The position numbers were made by a program, and so were the translations under genes. This document shows, one piece after another, positions 52,420 to 61,678 of a DNA stretch of 64,000 bases (within the stretch, counting starts at the first letter, position 1; each line of letters starts with the position of its first letter). Source of the stretch: Nocardioides marmoriginsengisoli (GTDB lineage: Bacteria > Actinomycetota > Actinomycetes > Propionibacteriales > Nocardioidaceae); NCBI RefSeq assembly GCF_003725695.1, contig NZ_RJSE01000007.1, forward strand, positions 1 through 64,000. The letters run 5' to 3'. The notes under the pieces were generated by a model. It made no database searches, had not been told where the DNA came from, and was given only the letters and a program-made list of their open reading frames with translations.

Positions 52420-53330
52420 GCGCCGGGCAGGTCGCCTTCGACGGCCGGGTCGCGATCGTCACCGGCGCCGGCAACGGCATCGGCCGGGCGCACGCGCTGA
52501 CCCTGGCCGCGCACGGCGCCCGCGTCGTCGTCAACGACCTCGGCGGATCGGTCGACGGGACCGGCTCGTCCGGTGCCGCGGCGGCGGTCGTCGCCGAGAT
52601 CGAGGCGGCCGGCGGTACGGCGGTGGCGTCGACCGACTCGGTCGCGACCGTCGAGGGCGGCGCCGCGCTGGTGCGGACCGCGATCGACGCCTTCGGGCAG
52701 GTCGACGCGATCATCCACAACGCCGGCATCCTCCGGGACCGGAGCTTCGCGAAGATGACCGACGACGACGTCACCGCGGTCTTCGACGTCCACCTCGGCG
52801 GCGCGTTCAACGTGCTCCGGCCGGCCTGGCCGCACCTGGTCGCGCAGGGCTTCGGCCGGATCGTGCTGACCAGCTCGTCCTCCGGGCTGCTCGGCAACTT
52901 CGGCCAGTCCAGCTACGGCGCGGCGAAGGCCGGCCTGATCGGGCTGATGAACGTGCTCTCCCTGGAGGGCGCCCGGCACGGGATCCTGGTCAACGCGCTC
53001 TCGCCGACGGCGGCAACCCGGATGACCGAGGGTCTGCTCGGCGACCTCGCCGACCGGTTCGAGCCCGAGCACGTGGCCGCGGTGGCGACGTACCTGGCCT
53101 CGGAGCAGTGCGAGCTGAGCCGGCAGATCCTCACCGTCGGCGGCGGTCGGGTGGGCCGGATCTTCCTCGGCGTCACCCCGGGCTGGTACTCCGGCCCGGA
53201 CCCGGCCTCGCCGACTGACGTCCTCGGCGCGATCGACGAGATCTGCTCGCTGGACGACTACATCGTCCCGGAGGGCGGCGCCGACGAGATCGCCCTGATC
53301 CAGAAGGTCCTGGCCGGTCCCTCGGCCTGA
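52416..53330 (+). CDS. SDR-family 3-hydroxyacyl-CoA dehydrogenase-like protein
   Basis: A 304-aa short-chain dehydrogenase with TGAGNGIG at the cofactor site, HNAGILRDRSFAKM and the catalytic SSYGAAKAG. The extended C-terminus and the GILRDRSF motif resemble the dehydrogenase part of peroxisomal multifunctional enzyme 2, which oxidises R-3-hydroxyacyl-CoA. That would match the MaoC hydratase (39730). The ATG overlaps the thiolase stop (ATGA). Confidence 0.88.
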   Translation: MSAGQVAFDGRVAIVTGAGNGIGRAHALTLAAHGARVVVNDLGGSVDGTGSSGAAAAVVAEIEAAGGTAVASTDSVATVEGGAALVRTAIDAFGQVDAIIHNAGILRDRSFAKMTDDDVTAVFDVHLGGAFNVLRPAWPHLVAQGFGRIVLTSSSSGLLGNFGQSSYGAAKAGLIGLMNVLSLEGARHGILVNALSPTAATRMTEGLLGDLADRFEPEHVAAVATYLASEQCELSRQILTVGGGRVGRIFLGVTPGWYSGPDPASPTDVLGAIDEICSLDDYIVPEGGADEIALIQKVLAGPSA

Positions 53331-53355
53331 CCGTTTCGAAGAGAGAGAATCAACC

Positions 53356-53865
53356 ATGGCTGTCAGCGAGGTTCACCACGTCGCGATCTCGGTCTCCGAC
53401 GTGGAGCGGGCCGCGGACTTCTACGAGAAGGCCCTCGGCTACACCAAGACGCTGCGCTCGGACGTCGGCGGGCCCGGCATCGAGGAGTCGCTCGGACTCC
53501 CGGCCGGCACCACCGGCAAGGTCCAGTACCTGCAGGGCCCGTCCCAGATCGGCCAGCTCGAGCTGATCGAGTGGAACGGCACCAAGACCCGTACGGCGAC
53601 CGCCGGGCACCTCGAGCTCGGCACCTTCCTGCTCAGCTTCCAGGTGCCGCTCGACGAGATCGAGGAGCTGCACCAGCGGATGACCGACCTCGGCGCCGAG
53701 TGCCTCTCGCCGCCGAACCGGGTGCTGCTCCAGAACTACGGCTACATCACCGCGTTCGCGGCCCGGGATCTCGACGGGAACCTGCTCGAGTTCGTCTCGC
53801 TGCCGTCGCGCGAGGAGATCCGGGCGTTCAGGAGCGGTGAGTCCCAGAACGGGGCGACCAGCTGA
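53356..53865 (+). CDS. VOC-family protein (single-chain, glyoxalase-like)
   Basis: A 169-aa vicinal-oxygen-chelate protein (VHHVAISVSDVERAADFYEKALGY, late LDGNLLEFVSLP). Relatives include methylmalonyl-CoA epimerase and extradiol-type enzymes; metal ligands look like His in the first strand and Glu in LLEF. Its role in the CoA pathway is unknown. The ATG at 53356 lies 25 bp after the SDR stop, and the stop overlaps the next start. Confidence 0.82.
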   Translation: MAVSEVHHVAISVSDVERAADFYEKALGYTKTLRSDVGGPGIEESLGLPAGTTGKVQYLQGPSQIGQLELIEWNGTKTRTATAGHLELGTFLLSFQVPLDEIEELHQRMTDLGAECLSPPNRVLLQNYGYITAFAARDLDGNLLEFVSLPSREEIRAFRSGESQNGATS

Positions 53866-55388
53866 TGGCCACCAGCAACTTCTCCGAGACGCTCCGCCGC
53901 CAGGCGCTCCGGCGCGCCGATCGCGAGGCGCTGGTCGACGGCGACCGGCGCTGGACCTACGCCGAGCTGGACGCCGCGGTGGACCGGCACGCGGCGGCGC
54001 TGCTGGCGGCCGGGATCGGCGGCAACGACCTGGTCGGGGTCCTCGGCGGCAACTCGGCGACGTACGTGCTGGAGCTGCTGGCGCTGAGCCGGATCGGTGC
54101 GATCTCGGTGCCGCTGAACTGGCGGCTGCACACCAACGAGCAGACCTACGTGATCGAGCAGGCCGGGATCAGCTGCCTGCTGTACGACGACCAGTTCAGC
54201 GAGCAGGCGGGCCAGCTGATGGCCGGCACCGGACTGAGGATCGCGGTCGCGAACGGCGACGACGTCATCGCCGGCGCCGAGCGGCTGGCCGACCTGCTGG
54301 ACCGGCAGCCCGCCGGTGTCCGCGTCCCGGATGCGGAGAAGGACGCGGACGACATCCACCGGCTGCTCTACACCTCGGGCACGACCGCGCACCCGAAGGG
54401 CGTCATCCACACCTGCGGCAACCTGACCGCGAACCACCGCGCCCAGGTGCTCGAGCTCGAGCTGACCCAGGAGGACAGGATCCTGGTCTCGGCGCCGCTC
54501 TTCCACGTCAGCGGGCTGGAGGCGCCCGGTCTGGCGGTGTTCGTCGCCGGCGCGACGATGGTGCTGACCCCGACCTTCAAGGCCGAGGACATCGCCCGGA
54601 TCGCGACCGAGGAGCGGATCACCGGGATGGTGCTCGCCGCCCAGATCCTGTTCGCGATGATGGAGCTCGACCCCGCCCCGGACCTGAGCACGCTGCGGTA
54701 CCTGCTCTTCGCCGGGGTCGCACCGAGCGTGCGCCGCCAGGTCAAGGCGCTGCTGCCGCACGTGCGGCTGGTCGACACCTTCGGGATGACCGAGCTGTGC
54801 AACGGGGTCTGCTACATGGACGCCGCGCACGAGGAGTCGAAGATGGGCGCGCTCGGCGCGCCGTTCCCCGGGGTGCACCTGCGCATCGTCGACGAGGACT
54901 TCCGCGAGGTCCGGCCCGGCGCCGAGGGCGAGCTGATCGTCCGCGGCGAGAAGATCTCGCCGGGGTACTGGAACGACGACGAGGCCAACAAGCGCACCCG
55001 GCGGGACGGCTGGTTCCTCACCGGCGACGTCGCCCGGATCGACGAGGACGGCTACCTCTGGTTCGTGGACCGTCGTACCGACCTGATCAAGTCGGGTGGC
55101 GAGAACATCGCCAGCGCCGAGGTCGAGCGGGTGATCGCCCAGCACCCGCAGGTCGCCGAGGTGGCCGTGATCGGCGTACCGGACGCGCAGTGGGACGAGG
55201 TGCCGAAGGCTTTCGTGATCCTGCGCGACCCCGGTGCCGCGACCGCCGAGGACCTCCGCGAGCACTGCATCGCGAACCTCGCCAAGTACAAGGTGCCCAA
55301 GCACATCGACGTGGTCGAGGCGCTGCCGCGCAACGACTCCGGCAAGGTGCTCAAGAAGCGGCTGCGGGAGCAGGAGGTCACCGCGTGA
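53865..55388 (+). CDS. AMP-dependent acyl-CoA ligase (1)
   Basis: A 507-aa adenylate-forming ligase. The P-loop is LLYTSGTTAHPKG, with FGMTELCNG, the hinge region DRRTDLIKSGGENIAS and the catalytic lysine in NDSGKVLKKRLRE. It activates a carboxylic acid to an acyl-CoA with ATP. The ATG at 53865 overlaps the VOC stop. It is followed at once by a second ligase of the same family. Confidence 0.9.
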   Translation: MATSNFSETLRRQALRRADREALVDGDRRWTYAELDAAVDRHAAALLAAGIGGNDLVGVLGGNSATYVLELLALSRIGAISVPLNWRLHTNEQTYVIEQAGISCLLYDDQFSEQAGQLMAGTGLRIAVANGDDVIAGAERLADLLDRQPAGVRVPDAEKDADDIHRLLYTSGTTAHPKGVIHTCGNLTANHRAQVLELELTQEDRILVSAPLFHVSGLEAPGLAVFVAGATMVLTPTFKAEDIARIATEERITGMVLAAQILFAMMELDPAPDLSTLRYLLFAGVAPSVRRQVKALLPHVRLVDTFGMTELCNGVCYMDAAHEESKMGALGAPFPGVHLRIVDEDFREVRPGAEGELIVRGEKISPGYWNDDEANKRTRRDGWFLTGDVARIDEDGYLWFVDRRTDLIKSGGENIASAEVERVIAQHPQVAEVAVIGVPDAQWDEVPKAFVILRDPGAATAEDLREHCIANLAKYKVPKHIDVVEALPRNDSGKVLKKRLREQEVTA

Positions 55389-56932
55389 GTGCGCCGACCG
55401 CGAACCTGGCCCGGATGATCACCCTGAACGCGGTGCGGTTCGCCGACGCCGACGCCCTGGTCTTCGAGGGCCGGCGATGGACCTACGCCGAGCTCGACGC
55501 CGACGTCAGCGCGCTGGCCGCCGGTCTGGCCGAGCAGGGCGTCGCACGCGACTCCCGGATCGCGATCGTGGCGAACAACGTGCCGGAGTTCCTGATCCTG
55601 TCGCTGGCGCTGACCCGGCTCGGAGCGGTCTTCGTGCCGCTGAACTACCGGCTCACCGCCGGCGAGCTGGCGCACCTGATCGGGCACGCGCAGGTGGAGG
55701 CGGTCGCGACCGTGCCCGAGTTCGCGGAGCTGACCGCGGACGCGCTCACCGGCCTTCCCGCCGTACGACGGATCGCGCTGGAGCCGATCGACGAGACCTG
55801 GCAGGACGTTGCCGCGATCGCCGAGCCGCACCGCGGCGTCCGGGTCGCCGACGTCGAGCTGGACGACCACGCGCTGCAGCGGATCATCTACACCTCGGGC
55901 ACCACCAGCCTGCCCAAGGGCGTGATGATCACGCACGGCAACGTGAACGCCAACATGCACGCCCAGATCGTCGAGCTGGGGCTGACGACCGCGGACCGGA
56001 TCCTGAACGTCGCCCCGCTGTACCACGTGGGCGGTCTCGACCTCCCCGGCTACGCGATCTGGCACGTGGGCGGCTGCATGGTGCTCCAGCGCCGCTTCGA
56101 GCCGGACGACATCCTGCGCGGGATCGACTCCGAGTCGATCACCGGGATGGTGGCGGCAGCCGCGATGCTCGACATGATCCGCCGCAACGCCGAGGAGGTC
56201 GGCGCCGACCTGACCTCGATGCGCTGGCTGATCTTCTCCCAGGTGACGACGGCGCTCTTCAAGGTGGCGCGCGGGCTCTTCCCGAACGCCAGGCTCATCG
56301 AGGGCTACGGCCTCACCGAGACCTGCAGCGGGCTCACCTATCTCGACGAAGCCCACATGGAGAGCAAGCAGGGCTCCGTCGGCATCCCGGTCCCGTGGGT
56401 CGACGTCCGCGTCGTCGACGAGAACGACGAGGATGTCCCGGTCGGCGAGAACGGCGAGGTGATCGCCCGCGGTCCGAAGGTCAGCCCCGGCTACCTCGAC
56501 GACGGCGACGCCACCGCCAGCGCGTTCCGCAACGGCTGGTTCCACACCGGCGACGTCGGCTGCTTCGACGCCGACGGCTACCTCTACATCCGCGACCGGC
56601 TCAAGGACATGATCCGCAGCGGCGGCGAGAACATGTCCAGCGCCGAGATCGAGAACGTCCTCGCCGACCACCCGCTGGTGCTCTCCGCCTCCGTGGTGGC
56701 CGCCCCGCACCCGAAGTGGCAGGAGGTGCCGGTGGCGTTCGTGATCGGCAAGCCCGGCCTGACCGCCGACGACCTGGTCGAGCACGCGCGTGCGCGCCTG
56801 GGCAAGTTCAAGGTGCCCAAGGAGATCTACCTCGTCGAGGAGTTCCCGACCAACCCGTCCGGGAAGGTGCTGAAGCGGAGCCTGCGCGAGCAGCGCCCGG
56901 AGATGGTGCCGGACTGGGCCTACTCGGAGTAG
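55385..56932 (+). CDS. AMP-dependent acyl-CoA ligase (2)
   Basis: A 515-aa adenylate-forming ligase, related to but clearly different from the one before it (IIYTSGTTSLPKGVM, GYGLTETCSG, DRLKDMIRSGGENMSS, NPSGKVLKRSLRE). The GTG at 55385 overlaps the previous stop (GTGA). It is the last gene of the operon that begins at 44817. Two ligases may activate two acids, for example substrate and a side-chain or late intermediate. Confidence 0.9.
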   Translation: MSAPTANLARMITLNAVRFADADALVFEGRRWTYAELDADVSALAAGLAEQGVARDSRIAIVANNVPEFLILSLALTRLGAVFVPLNYRLTAGELAHLIGHAQVEAVATVPEFAELTADALTGLPAVRRIALEPIDETWQDVAAIAEPHRGVRVADVELDDHALQRIIYTSGTTSLPKGVMITHGNVNANMHAQIVELGLTTADRILNVAPLYHVGGLDLPGYAIWHVGGCMVLQRRFEPDDILRGIDSESITGMVAAAAMLDMIRRNAEEVGADLTSMRWLIFSQVTTALFKVARGLFPNARLIEGYGLTETCSGLTYLDEAHMESKQGSVGIPVPWVDVRVVDENDEDVPVGENGEVIARGPKVSPGYLDDGDATASAFRNGWFHTGDVGCFDADGYLYIRDRLKDMIRSGGENMSSAEIENVLADHPLVLSASVVAAPHPKWQEVPVAFVIGKPGLTADDLVEHARARLGKFKVPKEIYLVEEFPTNPSGKVLKRSLREQRPEMVPDWAYSE

Positions 56933-56954
56933 GCCGCCGGCACGCACCCCGGGG

Positions 56955-57737
56955 TCAGCTCGCGCTGCGGGTGCTCCCGTCGGCGAGGTGCACGGTGTAG
57001 GACCACGTCTCAGCCGGATGGTCCGAGCTCTGCTTGCGCGACGGCCACCAGGCAGCGAACCGGTTGCCGGAGACCGAGGCCTCGATGTCGCGACCCGAGG
57101 ACGTGTGCACGGTGACGCCGGTGACGTCGCTGCCCACGTAGCCCTCGGCCCAGGTGAACCAGCCCTCCTCGGTGCTGCCTTCCATGCTGCTGGTCTCCTG
57201 GATGCGGTCGGGGGCGAGGGTCGGCGGCGCGGCTGCGTCGGTGTCGTAGCTGCCGAAGAAGCCGTCCGCGGTCGTCGCCTCCCGGGCGGTGAGGCCGTCG
57301 GGCATCAGGCAGACGGCCTCGGTCCCGGCACCCGTGAGCAGGACGTAGGTCCACGCGCCGCGTCGCTCGGCCACCGCGATGCGCTCGCCGTTCGCCGGGA
57401 GCTCGAGGGCGCTGCGACAGGTGGTGGCGGCCGCGGCCGCCGCTTCGCTCGTGAGCGGTTCGGGCTTCGGCGTCCACGATCCGTACGCGCTGCCGTTGAG
57501 CAGGAGTCCGGGGACGGCGATGCCGGCGGCACCTGCCAGGCCCGCGATCACCAGCAGTCGTCGCCGCCGCGGCCGAACCTGCTCCGCCGCGGCGGCTCCG
57601 TCGCCGGGCGTCGCCACGATGCGGGCGAAGGTCGCGTCGGCACGAGCGCGTTCCTCGGCGGTCAGATCGGTCGACGGTGCCGGGTCGAGCTGGCGCAGGG
57701 CAGCGGTGATCACGGTGTCGTCGGTGCGGGTTCTCAT
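56955..57737 (-). CDS. Single-pass membrane protein paired with ECF sigma factor
   Basis: A 260-aa protein. About 60 N-terminal residues are cytoplasmic (TDDTVITAALRQLDPAPS), then a basic RPRRRR stretch and one membrane helix (LLVIAGLAGAAGIAVPGLLL), then an exported domain. The layout resembles CU044_5270-type partners of ECF sigma factors, which probably restrain the sigma factor. The ATG at 57737 follows GAAGGAG, and it overlaps the sigma gene stop (ATGA). Confidence 0.75.
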   Translation of the reverse strand: MRTRTDDTVITAALRQLDPAPSTDLTAEERARADATFARIVATPGDGAAAAEQVRPRRRRLLVIAGLAGAAGIAVPGLLLNGSAYGSWTPKPEPLTSEAAAAAATTCRSALELPANGERIAVAERRGAWTYVLLTGAGTEAVCLMPDGLTAREATTADGFFGSYDTDAAAPPTLAPDRIQETSSMEGSTEEGWFTWAEGYVGSDVTGVTVHTSSGRDIEASVSGNRFAAWWPSRKQSSDHPAETWSYTVHLADGSTRSAS

Positions 57738-58297
57738 CGGGGGCTCCTTCCGGGGGCCGGGTTGCCGAGCAGGGATTCGTCGGTGGTGGCGTCGACCAGG
57801 CGACGCAGGGTGCGCCGGGCCCGGGACAGCCGCAGGCGGAAGGCGGTAGCGGAGATGCCCAGCACGGTCGCCGCCTCGGGCGCGCTGAGCCCGTCCAGGA
57901 CGGAGAGCGCGATCGCTTCCTGGTCGGTCGCGCTCAGCTGCGGCCACGCCGTGGCGAGGTCGACGCGACCTGCGACCAGATCGGGGTGGTGGCCGGGATC
58001 CGCGGGTCGGACCTCGGCTAGCCTGACCGCGACGGCCTCGTGCCGGTCCTCGCGGCGCCGGGCGTTCTGGAGGGTCTTGCGCGCCACGCCGAAGAGCCAG
58101 GCACGCGCGGCCGACAGGTCCGTCGGTACGTCGTCGAGGCGGCGCCAGGCGACCAGCATCACCTCGCCGACAACGTCCTCGGCGTGGGAGGGGTGCACCC
58201 GTCTCCGTACGAAACGGAGCAGGTCGGCGTAGGCCGCGTCGTAGACGTCCCGGAAGCGTTGATCACGCTCCGGCAACGACGATGTCATGGGTTCCAT
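57734..58297 (-). CDS. ECF-subfamily RNA polymerase sigma factor
   Basis: A 187-aa sigma factor: region 2 with FRDVYDAAYADLLRFVRRRVHPSHAEDVVGEVMLVAWRRLDDV (in parts) and region 4 with LSATDQEAIALSVLDGLSAPEAATVLGISATAFRLRLSRARRTL. It directs RNA polymerase to a stress- or surface-related promoter set, held in check by the membrane protein encoded next to it. Starts at 58288 or 58297 are both plausible; 58297 has an ACAGGG ahead. Confidence 0.88.
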   Translation of the reverse strand: MEPMTSSLPERDQRFRDVYDAAYADLLRFVRRRVHPSHAEDVVGEVMLVAWRRLDDVPTDLSAARAWLFGVARKTLQNARRREDRHEAVAVRLAEVRPADPGHHPDLVAGRVDLATAWPQLSATDQEAIALSVLDGLSAPEAATVLGISATAFRLRLSRARRTLRRLVDATTDESLLGNPAPGRSPR

Positions 58298-58456
58298 GCC
58301 CTGTACCTGTCGGGGATGGTGCAAGTGTGTCATCCGAATTTCGGGCCGAGGCGCGATCGAGGAGTCGCGCGACGGGTGTCGTTTCGAGACCCTGCTGTTC
58401 GTCGTACCGGTGAGAGGCTGCCCGGAGGGGCGCCGTCACGACAGGAGACCACCACG

Positions 58457-59284
58457 ATGCAGCAACCCGTCGCACGCCGTCTGTACGAGCTCGTCGAGCC
58501 GATCCCGATGGTGAACTTCGCCGCGGACGAGCCCAACGAGGAAATGGCGGCGCTCGGCTTCACCAACTACTGGGACGGCTACTTCGCGGGCCGGTCCGCT
58601 CCGCTCGGACGGGTGCCGGCCGAGGTGGTGCACGCCGCGTTCTACAACTTCGCCGACGGGGAGGCGGCTCGCCACGTCCCCAAGGTCTGGGAGACGACCA
58701 CACCCGAGGCGGCGCACGCCGCGCGCCAGCAGGGCTGCGTCGCGGCGCTCCGCCGGATCCTCGGCGACCTCGTCGGGACATCGGGACTGGCCGCCGCGGC
58801 GGACCTGCTCGCCCAGGCTTCGATCAGCGCGCCGACGGAGGGACGCGTCATGTACGCCGCCCTCCGCGCCCTCCCGATGCCCGACGAGCCGGTGGCCCGC
58901 CTGTGGCACGCGGGCAACATGCTCCGCGAGCACCGCGGTGACGGCCACATCGTCGCGCTGGTCTCCGAGGGGATCGGCGGGCTCGAAGCGCACGTGCTGA
59001 GCGCGCTGGACCTGGGCATCCACCCGGCGGAGTCGTTCGGCCGGATCCACCACCTGCCCGCCGCCGACCTGGCCGCGCTGATGAGCGGGCTGCGGGACCG
59101 TGGCCTGGTCGACGCCGGCGGGCGGTTCACCGACGCCGGCCGGGCGGCGAAGGACCGGGTCGAGACGCTGACCGACGCCCTCGCCGAGGCGCCGTACGCC
59201 AGCCTTGCCGAGAACGAGCTCGAGCGGCTGATCGAGCTGCTGGGGCCGATCTCGAGGCGGCTCCAGGAGACCGGGTCGGCCTAG
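58457..59284 (+). CDS. SCO6745-family protein (helix-turn-helix-like)
   Basis: A 275-aa cytoplasmic protein of the actinobacterial SCO6745 family, with FTNYWDGYFAGRSAPLGRVPAEVVHAAFYNF near the N-terminus (read in parts) and a MarR-like winged-helix look near the C-terminus (LMSGLRDRGLVDAGGRFTDAGRAAKDRVE). A regulatory role is inferred. The ATG at 58457 follows AGGAG. It is divergent from the sigma gene, with 159 bp between them. Confidence 0.8.
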   Translation: MQQPVARRLYELVEPIPMVNFAADEPNEEMAALGFTNYWDGYFAGRSAPLGRVPAEVVHAAFYNFADGEAARHVPKVWETTTPEAAHAARQQGCVAALRRILGDLVGTSGLAAAADLLAQASISAPTEGRVMYAALRALPMPDEPVARLWHAGNMLREHRGDGHIVALVSEGIGGLEAHVLSALDLGIHPAESFGRIHHLPAADLAALMSGLRDRGLVDAGGRFTDAGRAAKDRVETLTDALAEAPYASLAENELERLIELLGPISRRLQETGSA

Positions 59285-59318
59285 CGCACATCACCGACTT
59301 CACCGGCGCGGGCCGGCG

Positions 59319-59471
59319 GACGGGTCGGCCACCGAGGACGGCGAGGCCGTGCTGCCGTCGTGGCTCACCTTCGCCGCAGGCATCCGCGCCTTCACCCCGG
59401 CGAAGGCCGTCGCCGGCACCTACACGATCGCGATCGGTGACCTCGACCTGGCCGTCATCGGCAACGGGTAG
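59319..59471 (+). pseudogene. Fragment of a secreted cadherin-like (CADG/He_PIG) repeat gene
   Basis: One frame reads EAVLPSWLTFAAGIRAFTPA then KAVAGTYTIAIGDLDLAV and stops at 59469. This matches the pattern of dystroglycan-type cadherin repeats (LPSWLTFD...RTFSGTP...GTYTITV), but there is no start, signal or N-terminal part and the frame is not joined to the gene before it. It looks like the decayed C-terminal piece of a surface-protein gene. Confidence 0.45.
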
Positions 59472-59512
59472 GAAGCAAGGATCCGTTCTGCCGGCGCGAG
59501 TACGCTCAGCGG

Positions 59513-60757
59513 ATGCCGTCGGGTGTCGAGTCCCTCTCGAAATCGGAGAACCTCCAGGAGCTCATCGATTCGTTTGCTGAGCGCCTGCAGCGGTCGGTGG
59601 CGCTGGACGACCCGTCGCTGAGCCTGATCGCGGCGAGCCGTCACTTCGGCGACGAGGACACGGTGCGCGTGCAGTCGGTGCTCGGCCGCGGGGTTGCCCC
59701 GGATCTCCAGGCGACGGTCCTGTCCCTGGGCATCGCGGACCTCGACGGTCCTGGTCGCATCGCGCCGCCGGCGGACCTGGGAGCCAAACCCCGGATCTGC
59801 GCGCCGGTGCGTTGCGCCGGCGTACTGCTGGGGTACCTCTGGCTCATCGACGACGGCCTCGTCGGCGACGACGAACTGCGGGACACCGCGATCGTCGCCG
59901 ACCAGGCCGGCATGATGCTGTACCGCCGCGAGCTGTTCCTGCAGCGCAAGCAGACTCGGTGCAGCTCCCTGGTGCGCGACCTGATCTCTGCTGACGAGCC
60001 GACCCGGGGCGCTGCCGAGCTCGAGGCACTCGACGAGGAGCTCGTTCCGCCGCACGCGAAGGTCAGCGTGGGTGTCGTTCGTCCTGCGGCGCCGTCCGAG
60101 CAGAGTGGCGACTCCGCGTTCCTGACCGTCGCGCAGCGCGCCACCAGCATGAGCACTGACCCCGCGGTCCTGTGCCTGCCCCGACCGCAGGAGCTCGTCG
60201 TGCTGGTCGCCCACACGCACGAGGACCCGGACCATCCGATCGCGGTGACACGTCGACTGTCGGCCGCCGTGGCAGATCGACTGGGCGTGGGCACGATCAC
60301 CGGCATCGGACGGCAGTGGGCCCACTTGAAGGATGCCCATCGCGCCTACCAGGAGGCTTTGGTCGCGGTGCGCGCGGCGCGGTTCCTGCCGGCCATGGGA
60401 GACCTGGTGACCTGGGACTCGCTGGGGGTCTACGCGCTGTTAGCGAAGCTCGACCCGGAGGAGATCGCGCCCGGCGCGGAGTCGTCTCCTCTCGGGCGGT
60501 TGGCGGCGAGCAAGAACGGTGACGTGCTCGCGTCGACCGCTGAGACGTACCTGGACCTCGCCGGGAGCATCCAGCGATCCGCCGAGGCGCTGCACGTCCA
60601 CCGAGCAACGCTGTACCAGCGACTCGCCCGGATAGAAGCGGTCACCGGTCTCGACCTCGACGACGGTGGCGACCGGCTCACGCTTCATCTGGCACTCAAG
60701 CTCGCCAGGCTGACCGGGGCAGGAGTCCCGCTCGCCTCAGACGGTCGACAAATGTAG
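59513..60757 (+). CDS. PucR/CdaR-type helix-turn-helix regulator
   Basis: A 414-aa regulator with the PucR C-terminal helix-turn-helix (TYLDLAGSIQRSAEALHVHRATLYQRLARIE, then GLDLDDGGDRLTLHLALKLAR, in parts). The N-terminal part is a GAF-like sensing region. PucR proteins commonly activate purine or amino acid use genes. It sits just upstream of the third amino acid ABC operon on the same strand, so it probably controls it. The ATG at 59513 has only a weak ribosome site. Confidence 0.85.
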   Translation: MPSGVESLSKSENLQELIDSFAERLQRSVALDDPSLSLIAASRHFGDEDTVRVQSVLGRGVAPDLQATVLSLGIADLDGPGRIAPPADLGAKPRICAPVRCAGVLLGYLWLIDDGLVGDDELRDTAIVADQAGMMLYRRELFLQRKQTRCSSLVRDLISADEPTRGAAELEALDEELVPPHAKVSVGVVRPAAPSEQSGDSAFLTVAQRATSMSTDPAVLCLPRPQELVVLVAHTHEDPDHPIAVTRRLSAAVADRLGVGTITGIGRQWAHLKDAHRAYQEALVAVRAARFLPAMGDLVTWDSLGVYALLAKLDPEEIAPGAESSPLGRLAASKNGDVLASTAETYLDLAGSIQRSAEALHVHRATLYQRLARIEAVTGLDLDDGGDRLTLHLALKLARLTGAGVPLASDGRQM

Positions 60758-60926
60758 ATATAGATCGACGGAACAACAGGTATCTGTACATAGCAATGGG
60801 TCCGCGCCCGCTTCCATACTTGGTCACCAGTCAGGCCACGGAAGTAGGGCGAATGAAGTGTCGGAACGACCGCATCGAGGCAACCAACCGGGTGTTGCGC
60901 CGGTGGCACGGGTGAAGAGTGACGAC
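60758..60926 (+). promoter_or_regulatory. A+T-rich region between pucR and the third ABC operon
   Basis: This 169-bp gap is the most A+T-rich stretch nearby. It contains ATGTAGAT (60755-60762) and, about 25 bp on, ATCTGTACAT, an imperfect inverted pair, and several TATA-like runs (GTAGATATAG, GTATCTG). It probably holds the promoter and activator site for the ABC operon. No ORF with a good start is seen in it. Confidence 0.4.
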
Positions 60927-61676
60927 ATGACCCCTGAATCGAAGCCGCTCCTCACTCTCGACGGCGTCTGCGTCGCCTACCGGCACCAGGAAGTCGTTCA
61001 CGACGTGTCCCTGGACGTGGCCGCCGGCGAGGTCGTCGCCCTGATCGGCCCGAGCGGCGCGGGCAAGAGCAGCCTGCTGCGCGCCATCAACTTCCTCGAG
61101 CCGCCGAGCAAGGGACGGATCCTGCTCGAAGGGGTCGAGGTGGGCGGATCCCGCCGCACGCTTGATGCCCTGCGCCGCGACGTGGGCATGGTCTTCCAGT
61201 CGTTCAACCTCTTCCCGCACCTGACCGCGTTGCAGAACGTCATGCTCGCGCCGGAGCACACCCTGGGACTGCCCAGGGAGCAGGCTCGCGAGCGTGCGAT
61301 GAGGCAGCTGACCCACGTCGGACTCGCCGAGCGGGCCGACGCGAAGCCGGGCAAGTGCTCGGGCGGGCAGCAGCAACGGATCGCGATCGCCCGGGCCCTG
61401 GCTATGGAACCCAAGGTGATGCTCTTCGACGAGCCGACGTCGGCCCTTGATCCCGAGCTCGGTGCCGAGGTCCTCGCCACGATGCGCACGCTCGCGGGAG
61501 AGGGAATGACGATGGTCGTCGTCACCCACGAGATGCACTTCGCGGAGGACGTCGCCGATCGCGTGGTGTTCATGGCTGACGGCCACGTCGTCGAGGAGAA
61601 CTCCGCCGGAAAGCTGATGCGTGATCCGCAGCATCCGCGAACCCAGCGCTTTCTCAACGCGGTCAGGGGCCGTTAG
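60927..61676 (+). CDS. Polar amino acid-type ABC transporter ATP-binding protein (GlnQ-like, second system)
   Basis: A 249-aa ATPase with Walker A GPSGAGKSS, Q-loop VFQSFNLFPHL, signature CSGGQQQR (Cys in place of the usual Leu), Walker [15 protein letters not shown] and VTHEMHF. The ATG at 60927 has AAGAG upstream; a GTG at 60912 is possible. It is followed by two permeases and a binding protein on the same strand. Confidence 0.9.
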   Translation: MTPESKPLLTLDGVCVAYRHQEVVHDVSLDVAAGEVVALIGPSGAGKSSLLRAINFLEPPSKGRILLEGVEVGGSRRTLDALRRDVGMVFQSFNLFPHLTALQNVMLAPEHTLGLPREQARERAMRQLTHVGLAERADAKPGKCSGGQQQRIAIARALAMEPKVMLFDEPTSALDPELGAEVLATMRTLAGEGMTMVVVTHEMHFAEDVADRVVFMADGHVVEENSAGKLMRDPQHPRTQRFLNAVRGR

Positions 61677-61678
61677 CG

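Noticed and set aside
53837-55384. Single 1031-codon frame ending in the second acyl-CoA ligase
   Set aside because: Its first half is the shifted reading of ligase 1; motifs of ligase 2 begin only after the GTG at 55385.
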